DNA of 64,000 bases from VAZQ01 sp963758945 (GTDB lineage: Bacteria > Pseudomonadota > Alphaproteobacteria > Rhizobiales > Xanthobacteraceae), in the NCBI GenBank assembly GCA_963758945.1, contig CAVWXY010000019.1, positions 18,361 to 82,360 on the forward strand. The letters run 5' to 3'. Below the pieces are notes generated by a model, which made no database searches, had not been told where the DNA came from, and saw only the letters and a program-made list of their open reading frames with translations. Made by a program: the position numbers and the translations under genes. This document shows positions 8,500 through 17,186 of this stretch, piece by piece; the stretch's first letter is position 1, and the number at the start of each line of letters is the position of its first letter.

Positions 8500-10839
8500 A
8501 TGAAACACGGCATCGGCAAGCCCATTCCTCGATATGAGGATGGTCGATTGCTGACGGGGCGCGGGCGATACAGCGACGATATGAACCGTGCAGGTCAAGC
8601 CTACGCCTTCGTGCTCCGCTCACCCCATGGCCACGCCTGGATTCGTGCGATCGACAGCCGAGCCGCGTCGGCTGCGGCGGGCGTGCTGACGATCCTGACC
8701 GCTGCCGACTATCTGGGCGACGGCCTTGGCTCTATGCCGCAGGGCGCCAACCCGCTCGATGCGCTCGACCCCTGGAAGCAGGCCCTTATCAACCGGGACG
8801 GGACCAAGCCGTTCGTGTCGCCCCATATTCCGCTCGCCGTCGACAAGGTGCGCCATGTCGGCGAGCCGGTTGCCATCGTCGTTGCCGAGAGCGCTCATAC
8901 AGCCCAAGATGCCGTAGAGCTGATCGAGGTCGACTACGAGCCGCTGCCGTTCGTCATCGACGTGTGCGATGCGGTGAAACCGGACGCTCCTCGCATCTGG
9001 GACGATGCTCCTGGCAACGTCGCCGTCGACGCCGAATGGGGCAACGCCGGCACGACCGCGGAAGCATTTGCCACGGCAGCCCACGTGGTCGAGATGGATT
9101 TTAGGCACAATCGCGTCGTCAACGGACAGATGGAGCCGCGCGCGGCCGTTGCCGAATACGACTCCAGCTCGAAGCGCTACACGCTCTATGCCGGCAGCCA
9201 ATCCTCGCACCGGCTGAAGCTGTCACTCGCCCGTGCGCTCAATGTGCCCGATGACAGCGTCCGGGTCATGGCCTGGGACGTGGGCGGTGGTTACGGTCCT
9301 CGCCTCTTCATGTACTCGGAGTACACGCTCATTGCCTGGGCGGCGCGGCGTCTCGGGCGCCCCGTCAAGTGGGTCTCCACCCGTTCTGACGGCTTCATCA
9401 GCGATTATCAGGCGCGTGATCAATTCGCCAAGGCGGCGATCGCCCTCGACGAGGATGGCCGCATCAAGGCGATGCGCTGCGAGATCCTCTACAATGTCGG
9501 CGGGATCACGGTTGCTTACGTCCCGCTCGCCAACGGCACGCGCCTAGTAACAAGCGTGTACAACATTCCGCTACTGTGTCTGCGGGCGAAAGCCGTCATC
9601 ACGAATACGGTTCCTACCGCGCCCTACCGCGGCGCCGGGAGGCCGGAGTTGATGCATAATATCGAACGCCTGCTCGACGCTGCCGCGGAAAAAATTGGCA
9701 TTGATCGCGTCGAGATCCGGCGCCGCAACCTTATTCCAAAGGCGGCGATCCCGTACACGAATCCAATGGGCATCCCGGTACGATTTCGGGCGACTTTGCC
9801 GGCTGCCTCGATCGGGTTGTCGCGTTGCACGACTGGGCCGGATTTCGCAAAGCGCAAAAAGGGCTCAAAGGCGCGGGGCTGGCTGCGCGGTATTGGCCTT
9901 GGCATGTACGTGGAGATACCGGTTGGGGCACGCGACGAATGGGCCTCGGTCGAGATCAAGCCCGACGACGCGGTCGATTTCCTGTCCGGCTCTCTGGCGC
10001 AGGGCCAGGGGCACGAGACGACATTCCGTCAGGTGATCTGCACCAGTCTTGGCGTGCCATTCGACTCGATCCGGATGTACACGGGCGATACCGATGTCAT
10101 ACCAGTCGGCGGCGGCACCCATTCGGACCGATCGATGCGGCTCTCAGGCGCTCTGATCGTATGGAACTCCGAGGAGATCATCAGGAAAGGCAAGCAGATC
10201 GCGTCGCATCTGCTTGAGACGGCGGTGGATGACATCGAGTTCGAGGACCGCAGATTCCGTGTAAGGGGAACGGACCGCTCGCTCGACCTGTTCGAAGCCG
10301 CGCGCCGGGCCTTGACCGAGGAGGTGCCGGAAGAGCTACGCGGCCCGCTCAAGGCCCAGTATCACCTGGAACGGCGGCTGCCGGCCTACCCGACTGGTGC
10401 CGCGATCTGCGAAGTCGAAATCGATCCGGAGACGGGCAGGGTGGGGATTGTCGGCTGGAGTTGCGTCGATGATGTCGGGCGCGTGATCAATCCGCTGATC
10501 GTCCATGGCCAGGTGCACGGCGGCATCGCCCAGGGCGTTGGCCAGGCGATGTTGGAGGACGCTGTCTACGACGGCGCGACCGGCCAGCTCATAGCCGGTT
10601 CATTCCTCGACTACTGCATGCCCCGAGCGGACGACCTCCCAGTCTTCAACGTGGAAACCTATGAGGTGCTTGCGCCGTCCAATCCTCTTGGCGTCAAGGG
10701 CGCCGGAGAGGCAGGGACGACGCCGGCCCTGGCTGCCTTCATCAACGCGGTGGTCGACGCGCTCAGGGAATACGGCGTGAAGCACATCGCAATGCCGGTA
10801 AGATCAGAAGACGTCTGGCGGGCGATCCATCACTCGTGA
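8500..10839 (+). CDS. Xanthine dehydrogenase-family molybdopterin-binding (large) subunit, copy 2
   Basis: This 779-residue paralogue of the preceding gene is similar along its whole length (RYEDGRLLTGRGRYSDD, APYRGAGRPE, GSLAQGQGHETTF, KGAGEAGTTP with the catalytic Glu). The start at ATG 8500 follows GGGAGCGAAGGA. An in-frame ATG at 8443 overlaps the previous stop but is weaker. Between about 9776 and 9880 the protein does not match copy 1. The neighbouring frames there restore the expected YDFGDF and LHDWAGFRKA text, so about three compensating single-base insertions scramble roughly 35 residues. The copies may be isozymes or form a heterodimer. No electron-transfer subunits are adjacent. 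Confidence 0.85.
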   Translation: MKHGIGKPIPRYEDGRLLTGRGRYSDDMNRAGQAYAFVLRSPHGHAWIRAIDSRAASAAAGVLTILTAADYLGDGLGSMPQGANPLDALDPWKQALINRDGTKPFVSPHIPLAVDKVRHVGEPVAIVVAESAHTAQDAVELIEVDYEPLPFVIDVCDAVKPDAPRIWDDAPGNVAVDAEWGNAGTTAEAFATAAHVVEMDFRHNRVVNGQMEPRAAVAEYDSSSKRYTLYAGSQSSHRLKLSLARALNVPDDSVRVMAWDVGGGYGPRLFMYSEYTLIAWAARRLGRPVKWVSTRSDGFISDYQARDQFAKAAIALDEDGRIKAMRCEILYNVGGITVAYVPLANGTRLVTSVYNIPLLCLRAKAVITNTVPTAPYRGAGRPELMHNIERLLDAAAEKIGIDRVEIRRRNLIPKAAIPYTNPMGIPVRFRATLPAASIGLSRCTTGPDFAKRKKGSKARGWLRGIGLGMYVEIPVGARDEWASVEIKPDDAVDFLSGSLAQGQGHETTFRQVICTSLGVPFDSIRMYTGDTDVIPVGGGTHSDRSMRLSGALIVWNSEEIIRKGKQIASHLLETAVDDIEFEDRRFRVRGTDRSLDLFEAARRALTEEVPEELRGPLKAQYHLERRLPAYPTGAAICEVEIDPETGRVGIVGWSCVDDVGRVINPLIVHGQVHGGIAQGVGQAMLEDAVYDGATGQLIAGSFLDYCMPRADDLPVFNVETYEVLAPSNPLGVKGAGEAGTTPALAAFINAVVDALREYGVKHIAMPVRSEDVWRAIHHS

Positions 10840-10901
10840 GCGGGTGCCGACAACAGCCAAGGGAACCCCCTCTCTGCGGCTGCCCTGAGGAGCCAACAAG
10901 A

Positions 10902-12476
10902 ATGTCAGCTGACAACAGTCGGGGACAGACTAAGGTTGATACTGAGCGCTTCCGCTTGCGCCGGTTCGTCGAGCAGCTGAAGGTCCGCGCTGAGGTCGAC
11001 ATCGTCAACGATCCTGTCCCGCTGGCCGAACTGGCGCAACGGATCGATGGCAACGCACGGGCGGTGTTGTTCAACAAGGCGGGACCGCAGCAGGTGGAGC
11101 TGATCGCCAACGTGATGGGCGATCGCAGCCGGATTGCCCTCGCATTTGGCGTCGAAGGGCCGGATGTGGCCCAGGAGATCGGGCGCAGAATTCGTGCTCC
11201 TCAGCCGGTCGTCGAGGTGGCATCGGCCGATGCGCCCGTTCAAAATGTCGTGCTGAAGGGCGATGACGCCGACTTCACCAAACTGCCGGTCCACCTGCAG
11301 CATGCATTGGACGGCGGTCCGTACATCTCCGCGTCAATCGACTACGTCGTCAACCCCGACAGCGGCCTCATGAATGTCGGCAGCAGGCGCCTGATGCTGC
11401 GCGGCTGTCGGGAGGCCGGTATCGATCTTGTCGCCCCGAGCGATCTCCAGGCGATCTACCGCAAGGCGGTAGCTCAAGGCCAGCGTCTGCCCATCAGCTT
11501 CACCGTCGGTTCTCACCCGATCGACTTCATAGCCGCGGCCATGCGCCTGCCGGGTGACGAGTTGACCTTGGTGGCCACGCTTCGCGGCGAGCCGCTCCCC
11601 GTTGTGCGCTGTGTAACGAACGATATCCGCGTCCCTGCCGATGCCGAGATCGTTCTTGAAGGCTATCTCGACGAGCGCGGCTGGTGCCAACCGGAAGGAC
11701 CCTACGGCGAGTTCTTCGGTTACTACGGCGAGATGAAGATGAATCCGGTATTTCATCTCGCCGCGATCACCATGCGTCGCGATGCGCTGTTCCAATCAGT
11801 GACCATCGGCGGTCGCACGCTGGGGCGCACCGAGACCGCACAAATCGGGACCATACGGACAGAGCTTGCCGCGTGGCGCGCACTGGAGACAGCGGTGCGC
11901 GAACCCCTCGGCGTCTATGCGACCGCATCCGGCACCGGCATCTGCACGCTGCGCGTTCGCATGCGCCAGCGTGTTCCGGGCGAGGCCAGAAATGCGATCT
12001 CCGCTCTGTTCGGATCGCTTGCCAATATCAAGCACGTGTTCGTCGTCGACGAGGACATCGATATCCATTCCGAGGATCAGATGGACTGGGCTCTGGCGAC
12101 GAGGTTCCAGGCCGACCGCGACCTAGTGATTGCTACAGGGTTTCGCGCCTTGCCGCTCGATCCTTCACTCGACGGACGCACGACGTGGGCGAAGGCCGGC
12201 TTCGATCTCACCCTGCCGTTCGGCAAGCGCGGCGAGATACGCTTCACTGTTCCCGAAGCGCCGAGACTCGAAGGGCCGGCGCGTTTCCAGACGGTGAAGG
12301 ATGCCCTCGAATCACGCCCGATGTTCTTCGGACAAATCATGGAGGCCCTTGGCAGCCGGGACGGGCGCGAGATCGTCTGCGAACTCGACGGACTCCGTGC
12401 CGCCTCTCATCTCGATCGCCTCGAGGACGGCCGTTACTGTCTGAGGAAAGACCCAAGCTTGATCGAGGATAGCTAA
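10902..12476 (+). CDS. UbiD-family prenyl-FMN-dependent decarboxylase
   Basis: This 524-residue protein has the UbiD fold. Diagnostic motifs are NVGSRRLMLRG around residues 157-167, which holds the Arg of the catalytic site, and EGPYGEFFGYYGE around residues 265-277, whose two Glu (E265 and E270) correspond to the Glu pair of Fdc1/UbiD enzymes. UbiD enzymes use prenylated FMN from UbiX to decarboxylate, or reversibly carboxylate, unsaturated and aromatic acids. No ubiX is present in the window, so the cofactor would come from elsewhere in the genome. The gene follows copy 2 of the hydroxylase by 62 bp with GAGGAG upstream of ATG 10902, so it is likely in the same operon. Confidence 0.88.
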   Translation: MSADNSRGQTKVDTERFRLRRFVEQLKVRAEVDIVNDPVPLAELAQRIDGNARAVLFNKAGPQQVELIANVMGDRSRIALAFGVEGPDVAQEIGRRIRAPQPVVEVASADAPVQNVVLKGDDADFTKLPVHLQHALDGGPYISASIDYVVNPDSGLMNVGSRRLMLRGCREAGIDLVAPSDLQAIYRKAVAQGQRLPISFTVGSHPIDFIAAAMRLPGDELTLVATLRGEPLPVVRCVTNDIRVPADAEIVLEGYLDERGWCQPEGPYGEFFGYYGEMKMNPVFHLAAITMRRDALFQSVTIGGRTLGRTETAQIGTIRTELAAWRALETAVREPLGVYATASGTGICTLRVRMRQRVPGEARNAISALFGSLANIKHVFVVDEDIDIHSEDQMDWALATRFQADRDLVIATGFRALPLDPSLDGRTTWAKAGFDLTLPFGKRGEIRFTVPEAPRLEGPARFQTVKDALESRPMFFGQIMEALGSRDGREIVCELDGLRAASHLDRLEDGRYCLRKDPSLIEDS

Positions 12477-12546
12477 CAATGAAGCTGGCTCCGCTCTTCC
12501 GACGCAATGCTTCGATATTTGCAAGCAACGCGAAAGGAAGGACCTC

Positions 12547-13526
12547 ATGAGCGCGAATTGGGGCGTCGATGTTCATGCCCATTTTTTCCCGAAGTCTTTT
12601 CTCGATCTCATCGCAGCCGAGGGCGCGCCGTTCAATGCCCACTGCACGCACGGCGAGAAAGGCTACGTTCTCAGGGTCGCCGGGCACACGCCGCCGCCCC
12701 TGCATTCTGGCTTCGTCGACGTCGGGCGTCGAATCAAGGAGATGGATGCCCAGAATGTGTCCGCGCATGTGCTGTCGCTCACCGTGCCAATGGTCTATTG
12801 GGCAGACGCCGCATTATCCGACAAGCTGTCGAAGGCATTCAACGATGCCGCGATTGCAGCACATCAGGCCCATCCGAATCGCTTGTTCTCATTTCCCGTT
12901 CTTCCCATGCACCATCCCGCGCTCGCCGTCGCCGAGCTCGAGCGCATTGCCCGCGCGCCCGGCGTCAAAGGCGTGTACATGGCGACCTGGATTGCGGGCC
13001 GGGATCTATCGGACGAGGCTTTTCTCCCCGTCTACGAGCGGCTCGAGGATATCGGCCTTCCGATATTCCTTCACCCGGTCGACGTGTTGGCGCCCGAACG
13101 GCTCGAAGCCTTCTTCCTCGACAATCTGCTCGGCAATCCGTTCGATACGGCCGTCGCTGCGGCACATTTGATTTTCGGCCGGGTGCTGGATCGCTTCCCA
13201 AGGCTCGTCGTCTGCCTACCCCATGCTGGCGGCGCCCTGCCGTTCGTGATTGGCCGTATCGAGCGCGGGTGGGAGACACGACCCGATCTTCGTCACATTG
13301 CGCTGCCGCCGACTGACTACTTGAGGCGCTTCTACTACGATACGATCAGCTACTCGGCGCCGATCTCGTCGGCGCGGACCGGGTGATGATGGGAAGCGAT
13401 TACTGCTTCAAGCTCGGTTACGATCGCCCGGTCGAGGTGGTGACCCGTCACCCACCGATGACGGATCAGGAAAAGAAAATGGTGCTGCGGGGCAACGCCG
13501 AGCGTCTTCTCGGTCTTTCGAATTGA
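12547..13526 (+). pseudogene. ACMSD-like amidohydrolase (decarboxylase family), interrupted by a small deletion
   Basis: The first frame encodes 279 residues with amidohydrolase-2 / aminocarboxymuconate-semialdehyde decarboxylase features: metal ligands HAH (residues 10-12), FLHPVD and LPHAGGALP. It runs out at 13386, just after YYDTISYS. The family C-terminus continues in another frame, LVGADRVMMGSDYCF to QEKKMVLRGNAERLLGLSN, ending at 13526. That tail carries the essential Asp of GSDY. Compared with the usual YYDTISYSPAALRYLIDLVGADRV pattern, about 5-6 codons are missing near 13350, so a short deletion rather than a one-base slip is likely. As written the enzyme would be inactive. GGAAGGA precedes the ATG. 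It lies between UbiD and a binding protein. Confidence 0.8.
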
Positions 13527-13534
13527 GGTGCAGT

Positions 13535-14551
13535 GTGCGCAAGCTTCACTATGGAATCGCCACCAATAAGTCGGCCCCCAACGTACGCTTCGGAATCGAG
13601 AAGGGGTTCTTTGCTGAGGAGGGGATCGATCTCGAGATTCGATTGACCTATGGCGGCCCGGAATTGGCAAGTTCGTTCGCGGCGAGGGACGTCGAGATCG
13701 GCGAGTTCGGCTCTCCGCCGGCGCTGACCGCGATTGCGCAACGCGCGCCCATCAAGATCATCGGCAGCGGCATGCGCCGAAAATTTCTCATGTATCTGGG
13801 GGTTCGTTCCGACATCAAGGACTACGCGGAGCTGCGCGGCAAGCGGCTTGGGCTGCTCACTCTGGGCAGCTGTAATGATTGGTTGGCGCGGCGATTGTGG
13901 AGCCAAGCGGGACTGGATCCCGAGCACGACTTGAAAATGGTCGCCGTGAAGGGCGATTATCCACGCATTCTAGCCCAGATGGCGGAAGGCAAGTTCGAAG
14001 CAATTCTCACGATCGAGCCCGATCTGGCATCAGGAGAGTGTCAGGGTTTGCTGCGCGTCTGGGCGGCTGCCTGCGATCCCGAATACCTGCCGCGTTACCA
14101 ATGGGTCGTCATGGTCGCGCGACTTGATTTCATCGACCGCGAGCCGGAGCTGTTGCAGGCGGTGCTCCGCGCTTGCGCGCGCTCCAGTCGATATATGGCC
14201 GAGCATCCTGATGAATGGGCGCAGTTCCTGGTGGCGTCCCATGGCGTTTCACCGGAGGCGGCGAGGCGAGCCGTCGGTCGCGAGTTGCCCCATACCGCCC
14301 GCGACTGCAAGATCGACATCGAAGGCCTTCGTCAGGCGATTGCGCTGCAAATGGAACTCGGCGCGTTCAGTGACAACCTTCCAGTAGAGCAAATCACGGA
14401 TCTTCGGTTCCTGCCCGACGCTTTCGAACGGGGAGACGCCGGACGCTGCGGCGGCGGCTCCGTGCACGGAAGCGCCGCGGCGCCGGAGGGCGCGGAACCG
14501 CGAAAGCCAGTGGGGAATGGATTTGCACATTCGACATCGGAAGTTGCTTGA
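13535..14551 (+). CDS. NMT1/SsuA-like substrate-binding protein without signal peptide
   Basis: This 338-residue protein starts at GTG 13535 after GAGG. It opens directly with the ligand-binding strand RKLHYGIATNKSAPNVRFGIEKGFF, then FAARDVEIGEFGSPPALTAIAQR, as in NMT1/OMP-like ABC binding proteins. No export signal is evident, which is also seen in 4,5-dihydroxyphthalate-decarboxylase-type members, so it may act in the cytoplasm. The last 40 or so residues are Gly/Ala/Pro-rich and unlike the family, so the natural stop may have been lost. No ABC permease or ATPase is nearby. It begins 8 bp after the amidohydrolase tail and is probably co-transcribed. Confidence 0.7.
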   Translation: MRKLHYGIATNKSAPNVRFGIEKGFFAEEGIDLEIRLTYGGPELASSFAARDVEIGEFGSPPALTAIAQRAPIKIIGSGMRRKFLMYLGVRSDIKDYAELRGKRLGLLTLGSCNDWLARRLWSQAGLDPEHDLKMVAVKGDYPRILAQMAEGKFEAILTIEPDLASGECQGLLRVWAAACDPEYLPRYQWVVMVARLDFIDREPELLQAVLRACARSSRYMAEHPDEWAQFLVASHGVSPEAARRAVGRELPHTARDCKIDIEGLRQAIALQMELGAFSDNLPVEQITDLRFLPDAFERGDAGRCGGGSVHGSAAAPEGAEPRKPVGNGFAHSTSEVA

Positions 14552-14803
14552 AACTGTTCGGGCGTCGGATTTGCGGATGGGGGAGCGGGTTCGAGCGCGG
14601 GGGTCGTGCGGTGCTTTTCGCCTTGTATTTGGGTGAGGTCGTCCGGTAACGTTAAAGTCGCACTCACGGACTGCCGGCCGAGGCAGCCGATTGCATTCGT
14701 TGCAGGGTGGCCAAGGCGCGCAAGCTCGAAGGTCTTCTTTCAAGCTCATGCGTTACCTCAGGATGAGGCGAGCGACTCGGCTCACCGCGGCAGCATAAGC
14801 CAC

Positions 14804-15325
14804 TCACACCTTTTCAAGAATCTTGTCCTGCTTGCGGAAGTGATAGCGCGGCAGCTTGTCGAGATCAGTGCCCGTCACACGGATGACCCAAGCCTTCTTG
14901 GGATGACAGGTCGAATGCATCACGCCGGGGCCGTATCCGCACGTCTGGCCGGGACCGATTGCATACTTGCTTGTCGCGACAAGCTCGGCGTGGGCCTCGC
15001 TCTCCGGGTTGACGCGCCGCCATTCGGTCATCTCGGTCAACTCGCGCGCATTGCCGTAGACCGCCCACGAGCTGCCGTGGCTGTGTGGTTTACCAGTCTT
15101 GCCGCCTTCCTGGACGTGCGCAAGCACATAGAAGTCGGTCTCCGGGTCGTGATACAGCTGACGCTTGCCCACTGGCGTTTCGTCGTTGAATGTCTCCGCG
15201 ACGAAGGCGGGATTCTTCAGAAGCCTCGTCAGCCGGTCGGCGATCTGCGGCAGCGCCTTCGCAAGCGGATCGGCTTTGAGGATGGCGCGGGTTTCAGCGC
15301 AGAATTCATCGAGCGTGAAGGCCAT
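14804..15325 (-). CDS. Cupin-fold protein (cysteine-dioxygenase-like), possible metal enzyme
   Basis: This 173-residue soluble protein has a helical N-terminal third followed by a beta-rich cupin region. The metal-site text GKPHSHGSSWAVYG supplies two His of the first cupin motif. GPGVMHSTCHPKKAWVIRVTG supplies the second. This resembles predicted double-stranded beta-helix metal enzymes near cysteine dioxygenase. AAGGGAGA precedes the start at a good distance. The gene converges on the catabolic cluster, so it is a separate unit. Its substrate is unknown. A small-acid dioxygenase or a sensor role are both possible. Confidence 0.65.
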   Translation of the reverse strand: MAFTLDEFCAETRAILKADPLAKALPQIADRLTRLLKNPAFVAETFNDETPVGKRQLYHDPETDFYVLAHVQEGGKTGKPHSHGSSWAVYGNARELTEMTEWRRVNPESEAHAELVATSKYAIGPGQTCGYGPGVMHSTCHPKKAWVIRVTGTDLDKLPRYHFRKQDKILEKV

Positions 15326-15519
15326 CGGCGTCTCCCTTGGATGATCGTTCCTTAACCACGATTTTGTAAAATATTAGAGCTTTTTCGGTTCGCAGCGCAA
15401 TCCAAGAATAGTCGGTTGAGCCCTGACCGAAGGTTGGCGGCCACGCCGGGTTTGGCGGACCGGCCTATGTCGCATCGAAGGTCGATCATCGGGCCGGTCC
15501 GATCGCTCCCCGTTCGCTC

Positions 15520-15789
15520 GGTCCCGACGGAATTTGCGTCAACGGAATTTCTCCGGGCGCGACGGCAACACCGATGAGTGCAAGCTACTCGCCCGAGCAT
15601 CGTGCCGCGCAAGCTCAGCGGTCGCCGCTTGGCCGTATTGCAAGCGCTGCGGACACCGCTGGTGTTGCGTGCTTCCTGACGACGAACGCCGCGCGCTACA
15701 TGACGGGTGAGGTTGTGATCGTGAACGGCGGCGCCAAACTTCGGCTGACCACTGCACGAGGCGATCCCGGGAATTTGGCGAAGGAGTGA
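15520..15789 (+). pseudogene. C-terminal fragment of a short-chain dehydrogenase (SDR)
   Basis: The frame reads GPDGICVNGISPGATATPM, then SPLGRIASAADTAGVACFL and ARYMTGEVVIVNGGAKL. These are the conserved C-terminal motifs of classical SDRs (GIRVNAISPG and TGEVL-VDGG). The N-terminal Rossmann part and the YxxxK active site are missing, so only the last third survives. It ends at 15789, one base before another gene start. Upstream bases 15326-15519 contain nothing recognisable. This looks like the remains of a catabolic operon. Confidence 0.65.
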
Positions 15790-15790
15790 C

Positions 15791-15835
15791 ATGGCGAACC
15801 GGATTTTGATCGTTGGCGCGGGTATTGGCGTCGCT
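15791..15835 (+). pseudogene. 5' stub of an FAD/NAD-dependent oxidoreductase
   Basis: Directly after the SDR fragment, with GAAGGAG upstream, an ATG opens MANRILIVGAGIG. This is the typical N-terminal beta strand and GxGxxG dinucleotide-binding loop of flavin monooxygenases. Resemblance stops after about 14 codons, where unrelated sequence begins. The bases from about 15836 to 15953 may carry, on the minus strand, a piece of a serine hydrolase C-terminus (GGQCAVVAPTHGIVIVHL), but that reading is weak. Confidence 0.45.
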
Positions 15836-15953
15836 GAGATGGACGATGACGATGCCGTGCGTCGGCGCGACCACGGCGCATTGTCCACCTGAGGCGGGCC
15901 GCAAATGCGTCTGGCCCGACATTGGTCTTGAAGTGGGCGCCGTCCATCGACAC

Positions 15954-17186
15954 CCCGTATGGTCAAAAAATTTAAACTGTAGAAAAGCCGGTGAGTGGTC
16001 CATTCCCGGCGTAGCCTCGCCGGGTGGCGCTGGCTACGATTTTTGGGCAATCAATCGCGAATCGGCTGGCGTGGAGGACGAATGGATTGGGCGCGCATCC
16101 TGGCCTTTGTCACGGGGATGGTGGACCAGGAGCTGCTGGCGCGGAACGAATATCTGGCCGCTGAAAATCAGATCCTGAAGGCCCAGTTGAAAGGGCGGCT
16201 GAAGCTCTCGGACGCCGAGCGAGCCGCGCTCGGCGAGATCGGTCATCGATTGGGCCGCAAGGTTCTGGCCGAGGTCGCCAATGTGGCCCGGCCGGACACC
16301 ATCTTGGCCTGGTATCGCAAGCTCGTGGCCCGCAAATTCGATGGCTCGAAGGCCCGTCGGAGCCCCGGCCGGCCTCGGATCAAGGGAGAGGTCGAGCAGT
16401 TGATCGTTCGCATGGCCAAGGAGAACCGCGACTGGGGCTATGACCGGATTGCGGGGGCGTTGGCTAATCTGGGGTACGAGGTCTGCGATCAGACGGTCGG
16501 CAATGTCTTGCAACGCCACGCTTTGCTGCCCGCACCTGAGCGTAAGCGCACGACAACCTGGCCGGCTTTCATTCGGATCCATCTGGCGCTGCTGGCTGGG
16601 ACCGACTTCTTGACCGCGGAGGTGCTGACGCTGCGCGGGCTGGTGACCTACTATGTGCTGTTTTTCATCCATCTCGAGAGCCGCCGGGTGGACATCGCCG
16701 GCATCACCGTTCACCCGGACGAGCGGTGGATGCAGCAGATGGCCCGGAACGTGACCATGGAGGGATGCGGCGCTCTCCGAGACTGTCACTATCTCCTGCA
16801 CGATCGCGACACCAAGTACACCCAGTCCTTCCGAGCGATCATTGCGTCAGGCCGGGTCGAGCCGCTCGTGCTGCCCGCGCGCAGCCCGAACCTGAATGCC
16901 TATGCGGAGCGCTGGGTCAGGTCGGTGAAGGAGGAGTGCCTGTCCAAGGTAATCCTTTTTGGCGAGCACTCCCTGCGGCGGGCGCTGAGCGAATATGTCG
17001 AACATTTCCATGCCGAACGGAATCACCAAGGGAAGGGCAATGCCCTGCTGTTCCCCCGGGGTACGAACATCCGACGCGATCGGCCTGTTCAATGCCGCGA
17101 GCGACTGGGCGGACTCTTGCGTTATTACCATCAGGAGGCAGCGTGAACGGGCGAGGCGCATCAGATGAATTTTTTGACCTTACGGG
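15954..17186 (+). mobile_element. Insertion sequence with 21-bp terminal inverted repeats
   Basis: The left end (15954-15974) and the right end (17166-17186) are inverted repeats that agree at 19 of 21 bases. Both contain CCCGTA, one variable base, then GGTCAAAAAATTYA. They enclose one transposase gene, giving an element of about 1.23 kb. No target-site duplication is visible. The right flank is a truncated second transposase and the left flank is unrelated, so a deletion or rearrangement probably followed insertion. Confidence 0.75.
16082..17146 (+). CDS. DDE transposase (integrase core, IS3/IS481-like)
   Basis: This 354-residue protein starts at ATG 16082 after GGAGGACGA. The N-terminal third has a helix-turn-helix and the GYDRIAGALANLGYEV segment typical of integrase-type transposases. 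The rve catalytic domain follows, with D175 (LAGTDF), D241 (LLHDRDTKYT) and E276 (LNAYAERWVRSVKEE). The D-to-E spacing of about 35 matches DDE enzymes of the IS3/IS481 group. The frame is complete and the element ends are intact, so it may still be active. A single frame encodes everything, unlike IS3 itself, which uses two frames. Confidence 0.85.
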   Translation: MDWARILAFVTGMVDQELLARNEYLAAENQILKAQLKGRLKLSDAERAALGEIGHRLGRKVLAEVANVARPDTILAWYRKLVARKFDGSKARRSPGRPRIKGEVEQLIVRMAKENRDWGYDRIAGALANLGYEVCDQTVGNVLQRHALLPAPERKRTTTWPAFIRIHLALLAGTDFLTAEVLTLRGLVTYYVLFFIHLESRRVDIAGITVHPDERWMQQMARNVTMEGCGALRDCHYLLHDRDTKYTQSFRAIIASGRVEPLVLPARSPNLNAYAERWVRSVKEECLSKVILFGEHSLRRALSEYVEHFHAERNHQGKGNALLFPRGTNIRRDRPVQCRERLGGLLRYYHQEAA

